Part shown: one piece after another, positions 42,814 through 50,948 of the stretch
Layout of the letters: each line of letters begins with the position of its first letter
Position numbering within the stretch: the first letter of the stretch is position 1
NCBI GenBank assembly: GCA_951800685.1
Contig: CATOJY010000001.1
Location: 1 to 64,000 of the forward strand
DNA length: 64,000 bases
Source of the DNA: an uncultured Lachnospiraceae bacterium
Lineage (GTDB): Bacteria; Bacillota; Clostridia; Lachnospirales; Lachnospiraceae
Direction of reading: 5' to 3'
Program-made: the position numbers and the translations under genes
Notes under the pieces: generated by a model
The model's input: the letters and a program-made list of their open reading frames with translations, nothing else
Told to the model about the DNA's origin: nothing
Databases searched by the model: none

Positions 42814-44165
42814 AAAAGGAAATCAGGCTTTCCCAGTGTATGATTGTGAAAAATGAAGAGAAAAATATTGAGCGTGCGCTTTCCTGGGGAAAGAGCTTTA
42901 TGTGGGAGCAGATTGTGGTGGATACAGGGAGCACAGACCGCACAGTGGAAATCGCCAGGCGTCTGGGTGCGAAGGTGTATCATTTTGAATGGATAGATGA
43001 TTTTGCGGCAGCCAAAAATTATGCAGTCAGCCAGGCGCAGGGGGACTGGATTGTGTTTTTGGATGCTGATGAATACTTTTTGGAGGAGGATGCGAAACGT
43101 CTTGTCCCGCTGCTGGAGAAGCTTGAGGGGACAAAGTACAATGCGCTTGTCACCCGATGGGTGCAGGTGGAGGGCAGTGAGGAGCTTTCAAGCGGCGGGC
43201 CGCAGGGGAACACCCAGTGGGTTTCAGCGGTTCGGGCAGACGGGAGTACAGGCACACTGTTTTCAGGTACACAGACAAGGATATTCAGGAACCAGCCGGG
43301 GCTGCGGTATCGTGGAAGGGTTCATGAGAAGCTCTATGTGGAACATGGGAAATTGTGGGAATCGGATGCGGGCGGCGAGCTGTCCATCCTGCATACAGGC
43401 TACAGTGAAGCGGAGATGAAGGAGAAGGATAAAGCCGGAAGAAATATTGCCTTGATTAAGAAAGAGCTGGAAGCCAATCCGAAAGACCATGTGATGCTGT
43501 CCTGCCTGGGAGATTCCTATAGCCAGCAGGGAAATAAGGAAGAAGCAGCCCGGTGGTATGAGCAGGCGGTTTCCTGTATGCCAAAACGTCCGGATGAAAA
43601 CGATGCGCTGTGCTCTGGAATATTTAGGAATCTGATGGCGATTTATGTTATGCGTCAGGATGTCTCTGCGGTACAGAAAGTATATGAAACCGCGGTAAAG
43701 CGTTTTCCCAAAGAGCCGGACTATGACTATATCCTGGGAGGGAAGTGTATAAGTCTTGGACTCTATAAGGAAGGGGCGGAGCATCTGCAGAGAGCGTTGA
43801 CGCTGCTGGATTTGTATGGTAGTGAGAATAAGGCAATCATGCTTACCCACAATCTGATGCGGGTATGGGAGCTGCTGGCAGTATGCCATTTTGAAAGTGG
43901 AGATTTAGAGCAATGCGTAAACTGTGCGGTGGCAGTCTTGAGAGTTGATCCCTGGCGGATGGGAACGCTGCAGGAGCTGCTGCTGGCATTCAAGACAGAT
44001 GAAGAGCGCGCAAGAGCAGCAGGAACGCCAGGGAAAGCGGCGTCTCCGGCGCAGGTGCAGGCATTTCTTGGCAGTCTCTATGATCTGCGCCAGCCAGAGG
44101 CGGCGGAGTTTGTGAAGAAGGCGGCAGAAGGCGCTTCGTATGCCGGTCTTGTCCGGCTGCTGTAG
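42810..44165 (+). CDS. GT2 glycosyltransferase with TPR-like C-terminus (paralogue)
   Basis: 451 aa, a tandem paralogue of the upstream gene: IRLSQCMIVKNEEKNIERAL, IVVDTGSTDRTVEIARRLG and FLDADEYFLEEDA. A TPR-like tail follows (VMLSCLGDSYSQQGNKEEAARWYEQA). The start is TTG 42810 overlapping the previous stop, with AGGAGG upstream. The acceptor-binding part (about residues 110-180) has an insertion relative to its neighbour, so specificity may differ. Confidence 0.85.
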   Translation: MKKEIRLSQCMIVKNEEKNIERALSWGKSFMWEQIVVDTGSTDRTVEIARRLGAKVYHFEWIDDFAAAKNYAVSQAQGDWIVFLDADEYFLEEDAKRLVPLLEKLEGTKYNALVTRWVQVEGSEELSSGGPQGNTQWVSAVRADGSTGTLFSGTQTRIFRNQPGLRYRGRVHEKLYVEHGKLWESDAGGELSILHTGYSEAEMKEKDKAGRNIALIKKELEANPKDHVMLSCLGDSYSQQGNKEEAARWYEQAVSCMPKRPDENDALCSGIFRNLMAIYVMRQDVSAVQKVYETAVKRFPKEPDYDYILGGKCISLGLYKEGAEHLQRALTLLDLYGSENKAIMLTHNLMRVWELLAVCHFESGDLEQCVNCAVAVLRVDPWRMGTLQELLLAFKTDEERARAAGTPGKAASPAQVQAFLGSLYDLRQPEAAEFVKKAAEGASYAGLVRLL

Positions 44166-44233
44166 TATTGTTCAGTGAAAGTATTTGAATGGCTGCATCA
44201 TTCTGCCATATTGGTAAAAGGGGTGGAAAGCGT

Positions 44234-44260
44234 TAAGTTTTATATCGTTACGGTCGATAA
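44234..44260 (+). promoter_or_regulatory. Candidate sigma-28 promoter of the methyltransferase/glycan genes
   Basis: TAAG (44234-44237), 15 bases, GTCGATAA (44253-44260), 79 bases before the ATG at 44339, in a 173-base gap. The -10 box differs from GCCGATAA at one base. If real, it places the following glycan genes in the flagellar late class. It is less certain than the fliD and flgM sites. Confidence 0.55.
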
Positions 44261-44338
44261 TATAAGAAAAGGGTTTAGGGGCAGACTGGAGAAAATGCTC
44301 CGGATTTCAGGCTGTATGGCAGCGGAACGGAGGATATC

Positions 44339-45115
44339 ATGGGAAATATTCCTGAAACAAGGATTTATGGAAAAAATGTAGATATTGACAGCAATGCGGT
44401 GAAGAATCTGTACAGCGCCCGTTCGGAGAAGAATGGGGACAGGCCGGTTGACGCGCCTACGGTGCTGAGCAGCGATACGAATATCGAAAATATAGAGCTT
44501 TGGACAAAGGAAGAATTGGAAAGATGGTTTCCGCAGTTTCCGCTTGACAATGAAAGCATTGTGCTGGAAATTGGATTTGGCACAGGGAGAATGACCAGGC
44601 ACATTACCTCAAAAGCAGGGGAATATGTAGGCATTGATTATGTAAAAGAATTTGTGGATACGGTGAAAAAGCGTGAGGATATTGTCAAGAAAGAGAATAC
44701 GGTTTTCCTTCATATGCCATTGGAGCAGTTTGCCGCAGAAAACCACAGCCGCTACAGCAAACGGTTTAACAGGCTCTTTTTGTCGGGCGGAGTATTTATG
44801 TATATGAATGACTGCACGCTGAAAGAATGTATGGCTCATCTGGCAGATATGCTGCAGGAGTCGTGCGTGATGTACATATCAGAGCCGGTTGCGGTAGAGG
44901 AGAGGCTTACTCTGAATGCGTTTTATTCAGAGACGATACAGGATAATTACAGTGCGATTTACCGGACGGTTGATGAGTACAGAGAGCTGTTTTCCCCATT
45001 TTTAAACCAGGGCTTTGCATTAGAAGTATGTCAGGAATTTTTTGAGAACGATATTAAGAAGATGAAAGAGACAAAACAGTGGATATTCATACTGAAAAGA
45101 ACAAAAAGAGGGTGA
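44339..45115 (+). CDS. SAM-dependent methyltransferase
   Basis: 258 aa, class I fold. Motif I is LEIGFGTGRMTRHITSKAG, followed by YVGIDYVKEFVDTVKKRED and a RLFLSGGVFMYMNDCTLKECM segment typical of small-molecule or glycan methyltransferases. GGAGG precedes the ATG. It opens the second half of the glycan cluster. Inference: it methylates a sugar or an amino group of the flagellar glycan, comparable to the N-methyl group on the C. difficile type A flagellin glycan. Confidence 0.8.
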   Translation: MGNIPETRIYGKNVDIDSNAVKNLYSARSEKNGDRPVDAPTVLSSDTNIENIELWTKEELERWFPQFPLDNESIVLEIGFGTGRMTRHITSKAGEYVGIDYVKEFVDTVKKREDIVKKENTVFLHMPLEQFAAENHSRYSKRFNRLFLSGGVFMYMNDCTLKECMAHLADMLQESCVMYISEPVAVEERLTLNAFYSETIQDNYSAIYRTVDEYRELFSPFLNQGFALEVCQEFFENDIKKMKETKQWIFILKRTKRG

Positions 45116-45119
45116 GAAC

Positions 45120-45842
45120 GTGAAAGCATTTTTATTAGCGGCAGGTGTGGGCAACAGAATTTCAAGAATGATTAAGAATGTTCCCAAGTCAACGCTTCCA
45201 ATCAACGACAAACCATTGATAAGAATTACCGCAGAAATGCTGCTTGGGATGGGGATGGAAATTGTAGTAGTAGTAGGATATCAGAAGGAAAAGATTTTTG
45301 AGGCGCTGGACGGCCTGGACGTCACGTATTATACAAATCCTTTTTATAAGCTTACGAACAGCATTGCGAGCCTGTGGTTTGCAAAAGATGAGCTGGAGGG
45401 CGACGTACTGATTATGAATGCGGATGTGTTTGTATCAGAAAAAATTCTCAGGGGAATCCTGGCGGATACACGTGACAATGTAATGGCAATTGATGTGACA
45501 AGAACCAAGACGGGAGACTACTTTTTTTCGACAACGGAGAGTGGGATTATCCGTAAATATGGCAAGGACATCCCGCTGCAGGAGCGCGATTGTGAGTATG
45601 TGGGAATGGCGAAGGTAGCATCCGTTTTTACACCGCGGTTTAAAGAACGGCTGGAAGCCCTGATTGATGGACAGCAGTATAATCTCTGGTGGGAGAATGT
45701 CTTGTATTCGTTTGCAGATGAAAAGGAACATCCGATTTATACGATGGATGTGGGGAAGGAATTTTGGTCAGAGATAGATTTCTTTGATGATTATGAGCGG
45801 ATTTTGAATTATATCAATGGGCAGTCTAAGAATGAAAAGTGA
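45120..45842 (+). CDS. LicC/PntC-like cytidylyltransferase
   Basis: 240 aa. The nucleotidyltransferase start KAFLLAAGVGNRISRMIKNVPKSTLPINDKPLI is clear, NADVF is the metal/substrate segment, and LTNSIASLWFAKDEL plus EFWSEIDFFDDYERI are typical of the LicC/phosphonate cytidylyltransferase group. It should join CTP to a phospho-amino-alcohol or similar small phosphate. Start is GTG 45120. With the HisC-like gene behind it, it suggests a CDP-activated amino compound. Confidence 0.75.
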   Translation: MKAFLLAAGVGNRISRMIKNVPKSTLPINDKPLIRITAEMLLGMGMEIVVVVGYQKEKIFEALDGLDVTYYTNPFYKLTNSIASLWFAKDELEGDVLIMNADVFVSEKILRGILADTRDNVMAIDVTRTKTGDYFFSTTESGIIRKYGKDIPLQERDCEYVGMAKVASVFTPRFKERLEALIDGQQYNLWWENVLYSFADEKEHPIYTMDVGKEFWSEIDFFDDYERILNYINGQSKNEK

Positions 45843-45852
45843 AGGTGCAGAG

Positions 45853-46911
45853 ATGTATAGAGATAAATATATAGCCAGTACATATCGTATCAAAGACCAT
45901 ACGGACAGAAGAGGATATTTGCGTTTGGATATGAATGAGAATCCCGAAGGGCTGCCGGAAGATTTTGTGCGCGAGACAGTGAAGAAAATTACGCCGGAGT
46001 TTCTGGCGTCTTATCCGCAGAAGGATAATCTGCTTGGGCTTATTGCCGGGCGGGAAGGGGTAGACGTACAGAATGTGACGCTGACGAATGGTTCCGATGA
46101 GGGCATGCGCCTGGTCTTTGAAACATTTACCCATGCAGGGGGGCGGGTTTTAACAGTTACACCTACGTTTGAGATGTATCAGGTATATGCAAGTATGTTT
46201 GGCGTTGAGTTGGATACGGTTCTTTTTAAAGAAGATTTTACGATAGAGACAGAGGAGCTGCTTGGGGCAATTAAGGAAGATACGAATCTGGTGGTTCTTC
46301 TGAATCCAAACAGCCCGATTGGGACAGAGTTTACGGAAGAGGAATTTGAACGGATTGTGGCGAAGGCGGAAGCTGTAGGGGCTGTGGTTCTGGTGGATGA
46401 GGCATATTATCCTTTTGGAGTGGAATCGAAGGTGGAGCATTGCAGGAAATATCCCCATGTGATGGTGATGCGGACCTTTTCGAAATGGTGTTCCCTGGCA
46501 GCTTTACGGGTGGGATATCTGATTGGAAGTGAAGAATGTATTCATCTGATAGAAAATGCACAGTCTACTTACAATGTGAATTCGGTGGGGATTTTGTTTG
46601 CCGAAGAACTGCTGAAACGGGAGGACATTCTGGACAGTTTGAGGCAGTCGATGGAAGCGGGAAGGGACTATCTGGTTTCTCAATTGGAAAGCGCCGGGTA
46701 TCGCTACTATGCATCAAGAGGAAACTATATTCTGATTAAGCCTAAGAGAGAACCGCAGGTTATAGCAGAAGCGTTGAAAAAGGAATACATTTTGATAAAG
46801 ACATACCGCAAAGGGATGCTGGGCGGCTGGGTCAGGATTACTCTGGGCAGCAGGAAGGTTATGGAGAAGTTCTGGAAAAGCTTTTGCAGGATGGAGGAAT
46901 GTGACTCGTGA
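45853..46911 (+). CDS. HisC-like class I aminotransferase/decarboxylase
   Basis: 352 aa. PLP fold type I: LRLDMNENPEGLPEDFV, LLNPNSPIGTEFTEEEF, VLVDEAYYPFG, and the PLP lysine in MRTFSKWCSLAALRVGYL. It is HisC-like in sequence, but no histidine genes are near. Related enzymes in capsule loci make serinol phosphate or decarboxylate phosphoserine; that role here is inference. The track start at 45817 is probably too early; ATG 45853 is preferred, ATG 45832 is possible. Stop and next start overlap. Confidence 0.8.
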   Translation: MYRDKYIASTYRIKDHTDRRGYLRLDMNENPEGLPEDFVRETVKKITPEFLASYPQKDNLLGLIAGREGVDVQNVTLTNGSDEGMRLVFETFTHAGGRVLTVTPTFEMYQVYASMFGVELDTVLFKEDFTIETEELLGAIKEDTNLVVLLNPNSPIGTEFTEEEFERIVAKAEAVGAVVLVDEAYYPFGVESKVEHCRKYPHVMVMRTFSKWCSLAALRVGYLIGSEECIHLIENAQSTYNVNSVGILFAEELLKREDILDSLRQSMEAGRDYLVSQLESAGYRYYASRGNYILIKPKREPQVIAEALKKEYILIKTYRKGMLGGWVRITLGSRKVMEKFWKSFCRMEECDS

Positions 46912-48152
46912 CAGGGCAAAAACCGCTTGTATCCATTGTGATACCTGTTTATAATGGAGCGAATTATTTAAAAGAAGCGATTGAAAGCGCTTTAGGGCAG
47001 ACTTATGAGAACTGTGAAGTTCTTGTTATCAATGACGGTTCCAGTGATCAGGGGGAAACGGAACGGGAAGCGCTGAAGTTCGGAGACAGAATCCGGTATT
47101 TCAAAAAGGAAAACGGCGGAGTTGCATCCGCTTTAAATTTCGGCATCCGCAAAATGCAGGGAGAGTATTTTTCATGGCTTTCCCACGACGATGTATACAG
47201 TCCTCAGAAAATAGAAAAGCAGTTGGAGGCGGTTTTACAGTCGGGAAATCCGGCGGCTCTGGTGCAGGCTGAATATGAGTTTTACAATGAGGATACGGGT
47301 TCAAGGACGCCGACGCGTTTTTTGAAGCATTATAGACCGGAACAGATTACAAATTCCTGCTTTTCCGTGCTGCAGCTCCAGAGCCATGCGTGCAGTGCGC
47401 TGATACATAAGAGCCATTTTGAGAGGGCGGGGCTGTTTGATGAAAGCCTGAAAACGATACAGGATATTGATATGTGGTTCCGGATTTTTAGGGGACAGAA
47501 ATCTTTGTTCCTGGCGGATATCCTTCATATGGTAAGGGAACACCGGGAGGCAGGCTCCAACACGATTTCCTGTTATCATGAAGAAACGCGGAAGGAATAC
47601 GCAAAGCTTGTCCGGCAGATGCCGAATGAGGAAATCCGGCAGGTGTTTGGAAATGCGGGAGCGTTTTTATGCCGTATGGCCGGGTTTGTGAAGAGTTACG
47701 GCGGCGGAGACGAACTGAGAGAAATAGAGAACAGGCTATGGAATATGGAGAAAGATTCTGAGGAAGGCCAGGGCTTGAAGGAATTTTATGATAAGCTGTC
47801 TGATTTTTCCCAGAACAAGGCGAAAAGGATTGTGATATTCGGCTCCGGGCAGTATGGAATCCGGGTGAAATATGATTTGGAGAGCCGTTTGGTGGCGCCG
47901 GAATATTTTATGGATAATAACCCAAAGAAACAGGGAACGGTCATTGATGGGATTCCCTGTAAATCGAAAGAGGAATTGTTGGCGCAGAAGGGAGATACGC
48001 TGGTGGTAATCGCGATGAGGAATTGTGAGGAAGCGGTGAAGGAACTGGAAGCAGAAGGGATACCTTATTATGTGACAAGACAGGAGCTTGATCCCATCCT
48101 GCTGAATACGCCGCCGGCAGTCTCCAGAAAGGAAGAGTGGCTGGGAAAATGA
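46908..48152 (+). CDS. GT2 glycosyltransferase with C-terminal Rossmann module
   Basis: 414 aa. The GT-A domain comes first: PLVSIVIPVYNGANYLKEAI, VLVINDGSSDQ, YFSWLSHDDVYSPQKI. A C-terminal module of about 100 aa follows: IVIFGSGQYGIRVKYDLES, YFMDNNPKKQG and TLVVIAMRN. The module resembles PglD-N or C-methyltransferase-tail Rossmann folds. GTG start overlapping the previous stop. It is one of four close GT2 paralogues in the cluster. Confidence 0.85.
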   Translation: MTGQKPLVSIVIPVYNGANYLKEAIESALGQTYENCEVLVINDGSSDQGETEREALKFGDRIRYFKKENGGVASALNFGIRKMQGEYFSWLSHDDVYSPQKIEKQLEAVLQSGNPAALVQAEYEFYNEDTGSRTPTRFLKHYRPEQITNSCFSVLQLQSHACSALIHKSHFERAGLFDESLKTIQDIDMWFRIFRGQKSLFLADILHMVREHREAGSNTISCYHEETRKEYAKLVRQMPNEEIRQVFGNAGAFLCRMAGFVKSYGGGDELREIENRLWNMEKDSEEGQGLKEFYDKLSDFSQNKAKRIVIFGSGQYGIRVKYDLESRLVAPEYFMDNNPKKQGTVIDGIPCKSKEELLAQKGDTLVVIAMRNCEEAVKELEAEGIPYYVTRQELDPILLNTPPAVSRKEEWLGK

Positions 48153-48865
48153 ATGTAGCGATTATTATTGCAGCGGGACAGGGGCACAGGATGCGGCAGG
48201 AAATTCCGAAACAGTTTATCAATGTGTATGATAAGCCTGTAGTGATTTATACACTGGAGAGCTTTCAGCGGCATCCGGATATAGACGCTATCGAAGTGGT
48301 GTGCCTGGACGGCTGGCAGGATTTGCTGAGGGCTTATGCGAAGCAGTTTGGCATTACGAAATTAAAATGGATTGTCAGCGGAGGGAGCACGGCGCAGGAA
48401 TCCATCCGGAACGGCGTGTTTGCATTGAAAGAAGAATGCGAGGATGATGATATTGTTATTATCCATGACGGAATCCGGCCTTTGGTGGATGAGAGCATTT
48501 TGTCTGATGTAATTCTGAAATGCCGGGAATATGGGAACGCGGTAACATCTCTCCCATATAATGAGCAGATTTTTGTGATAAAGGATGAAAAATGTACCAG
48601 CCAGTATATTCCTCGGGAAACGCTGCGGCGGGTATCGACTCCCCAGGCTTACATGTATGCAAAACTGGTATGGGCTTATACAAAAGCGTTTAAAGAAGAA
48701 ATCGGTATCTACGGTTCTTCTTATACGAATACCATGATGGTGGATTTGGGCGAGGTGCTGTATTTTGCTGCAGGTTCGGATAAAAATATTAAGCTGACGA
48801 CAAAGGATGATTTGGAGTTGTTTAAAGGATATCTGCGGACGGAAAAGGACGAGTGGTTAAAGTAG
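48149..48865 (+). CDS. IspD/TarI-like cytidylyltransferase
   Basis: 238 aa. NVAIIIAAGQGHRMRQEIPKQFI is the CTP-binding start; VSGGSTAQESIRNGVFAL and IIHDGIRPLVDE are strong marks of the IspD/TarI family. It may make CDP-ribitol or another CDP-alditol for glycan phosphate links; being in this cluster argues against the isoprenoid role, though that cannot be ruled out. ATGA overlap with the GT2 gene. Confidence 0.82.
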   Translation: MNVAIIIAAGQGHRMRQEIPKQFINVYDKPVVIYTLESFQRHPDIDAIEVVCLDGWQDLLRAYAKQFGITKLKWIVSGGSTAQESIRNGVFALKEECEDDDIVIIHDGIRPLVDESILSDVILKCREYGNAVTSLPYNEQIFVIKDEKCTSQYIPRETLRRVSTPQAYMYAKLVWAYTKAFKEEIGIYGSSYTNTMMVDLGEVLYFAAGSDKNIKLTTKDDLELFKGYLRTEKDEWLK

Positions 48866-48884
48866 AAGATTAGGAGACAGGCGT

Positions 48885-50045
48885 ATGAAGTGGAAGAACA
48901 GAGGGCATGAATTTGACGGCGTGTATGATAACATACAGAAGCTGGATAAATACTATTTGTTTGGTGCAGGAGAGTATGGGGAACAGATTTGCGGGCTTTT
49001 AGAGAAAGAGCTTATGATATTGGGATTTCTTGATAATGACAGCAGAAAGCAGCATACGCTGTATTGCGGAAAAATGATATACTCTTTAGATGAAGTGGAA
49101 GAAAAGCTGGACGAAACTACAGGAATCATCGTGACAGTATCGCCGTATACAAGGCTGCCGGTTATGCAGCAGCTGATGCAAAAAGGGCTGGCGCAGGACA
49201 AACAGGTCTTTACCATGGAAATGTTCATGATGGTATATGCCGCGTACAAGAACGGCAAAGTATACATTCCGTCAATATCTTTCCTGCCCAGTACGAGGTG
49301 CAATCTGCGCTGTGAGGCGTGCCTGAATTTCACTCCGTATATGAAGCACTTTGATGAACGTCCGTGGGAGCAGATTCAGGCTGATGTTGATACATTTTTT
49401 TCATGTATTGATTATATTATGCTTTTTCATATCAGCGGCGGGGAGCCAATGCTGTATCCGCATATGAAGAAGCTGGTGGAGTACATTGATACGAATTACC
49501 GGAAGAAAATCCATATTTTGCGGACAGTGACAAATGGGACGGTGCTTCCCAAGCCGGAACTTTTGGATGCGCTGGCAGAGCACAATGTAGAAGTGACGGT
49601 GGATGATTATCGGGAAGCAGTGCCGAACAGTGTGGAAACATTTTCTAAATTGCTGGAGCGTCTGGAGAAACATCAGGTAAAATATGAAATTAATAAAGTG
49701 GACGAGTGGATTGATTTGGCGCCGCTTACAACCCATCATGAGGACTGGAGCGAGCAGCGGCTGCAGAATCAGTTTGAGAGCTGTCATGTGCCGTGGCAGG
49801 AGTTGAGGGACGGAAAGCTTTTTAGCTGTAATTATGCGAGTTATGCGATGGTAGCAGGGCTGGCAAAGACAGATGAGACTGAGTATTTTGATTTGAGGAG
49901 CTATACGCCGGAGAAACGAAAGGAACTGATTGAATTCCGTATGGGGTACAATGTGAAAGGGTATGTGGAATTTTGTAAGAATTGCAGTGGATATATAGAT
50001 ATCAATCCGAACAAAGTAGAGCCGGCGAAGCAGGCAGCGAGGTGA
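48885..50045 (+). CDS. Radical SAM protein with N-terminal Rossmann module
   Basis: 386 aa. N-terminus MKWKNRGHEFDGVYDNI, then the module YYLFGAGEYGEQICGLLEKE...ILGFLDND. The radical SAM cluster motif is CNLRCEAC (C139, C143, C146), followed by HISGGEPMLYP. A C-terminal cysteine set (SCHVPW, FSCNYA, FCKNCSGY) suggests an auxiliary Fe-S cluster like SPASM. Substrate unknown. First of four such enzymes in the cluster. The MKWxxxGHE start is shared with two others. Confidence 0.85.
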   Translation: MKWKNRGHEFDGVYDNIQKLDKYYLFGAGEYGEQICGLLEKELMILGFLDNDSRKQHTLYCGKMIYSLDEVEEKLDETTGIIVTVSPYTRLPVMQQLMQKGLAQDKQVFTMEMFMMVYAAYKNGKVYIPSISFLPSTRCNLRCEACLNFTPYMKHFDERPWEQIQADVDTFFSCIDYIMLFHISGGEPMLYPHMKKLVEYIDTNYRKKIHILRTVTNGTVLPKPELLDALAEHNVEVTVDDYREAVPNSVETFSKLLERLEKHQVKYEINKVDEWIDLAPLTTHHEDWSEQRLQNQFESCHVPWQELRDGKLFSCNYASYAMVAGLAKTDETEYFDLRSYTPEKRKELIEFRMGYNVKGYVEFCKNCSGYIDINPNKVEPAKQAAR

Positions 50046-50107
50046 GGAACCCGGTTTACAGAGCCTGGAAACAGAGTATATAGAAAACAGTGGTAAGGAG
50101 ATGCGTG

Positions 50108-50947
50108 ATGAGAAAAGCTCAGGAATATAAATTATCTTCGGAAGAACTGAGAAAGTTACAGCGTATTGAGCTGGAAATGCTGATTGAGGTGGACAGAATC
50201 TGCCGGAAGCACAATATTCAGTATTCGCTGGATGGCGGTACGCTGCTGGGCGCAGTCCGCCACAAAGGATTTATCCCATGGGATGATGATATTGATGTGA
50301 TTATGCTCAGAAAAGAGTATGCAAAGTTCCGAAGGGTATGTAAGAAAGAGCTGGATACGGCGCGTTTTTTTCTTCAAGATTATAAGAGTGATCCTTATTA
50401 CCGTTGGGGCTGGGCAAAGATACGGCGGGAGAATACGGAACATGTGCGGCTGGGGCAGGAATTCCTGAAACAGAAAACAGGGATTTTTATTGACATTTTT
50501 GTGGCGGATAATGTGCCGGATCGTTTTCTTCTGCGGCGGCTGCACCATTTCCTGTGCTTTTTTATTCGAAAAGTTTTGTATGCGCCATTGGGAGTACGGC
50601 AGGCAGGAAAGCGCAGGGAAAGAGCAGTGTACCGTATATTGAGCAGGATACCGAGGGACAGCGCATTTGCGCTGCGGAATCGGCTGGCGTGGGCGTGCAA
50701 CAGGAGGGATACCGAGCTTATCAGCCACTATACGCTGGAGTATCCGAAAAGCTGCCGGTACGGCCTTCCGCGGCGGTGTTTTGAAGAGTTTATTGAGCTG
50801 GAGTTTGAGGGATATAGGTTTCAGGCTTTTAAAGATTATGAGGTCTATCTGCGGGGGCACTATGGAGATTACAGGAAGCTGCCTCCGGTGGAAGAGAGAG
50901 TGCCGCATTCAAAGATTTCGAAGATTGATATGAGTGGAGTGGAGTGA
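50108..50947 (+). CDS. LicD-family phosphotransferase
   Basis: 279 aa. LQRIELEMLIEVDRICRKHNI, YSLDGGTLLGAVRHKGFIPWDDDIDV is the LicD signature with catalytic Asp residues. LicD enzymes transfer phospho-groups from CDP-linked donors to sugars. Start is ATG 50108 after AAGGAG; the track GTG at 50090 is too far upstream. With the cytidylyltransferases nearby it fits a phosphodiester-decorated glycan. A 62-base gap separates it from the radical SAM gene. Confidence 0.88.
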   Translation: MRKAQEYKLSSEELRKLQRIELEMLIEVDRICRKHNIQYSLDGGTLLGAVRHKGFIPWDDDIDVIMLRKEYAKFRRVCKKELDTARFFLQDYKSDPYYRWGWAKIRRENTEHVRLGQEFLKQKTGIFIDIFVADNVPDRFLLRRLHHFLCFFIRKVLYAPLGVRQAGKRRERAVYRILSRIPRDSAFALRNRLAWACNRRDTELISHYTLEYPKSCRYGLPRRCFEEFIELEFEGYRFQAFKDYEVYLRGHYGDYRKLPPVEERVPHSKISKIDMSGVE

Positions 50948-50948
50948 C

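Noticed and set aside
44175-44381. 68-aa + strand ORF before the methyltransferase
   Set aside because: No good ribosome site, overlaps the methyltransferase start, and the region holds a likely sigma-28 promoter.
48149-48865. Assigning the gene as housekeeping ispD
   Set aside because: Family match is IspD/TarI, but position inside the glycan operon makes a CDP-alditol role more probable; left open.
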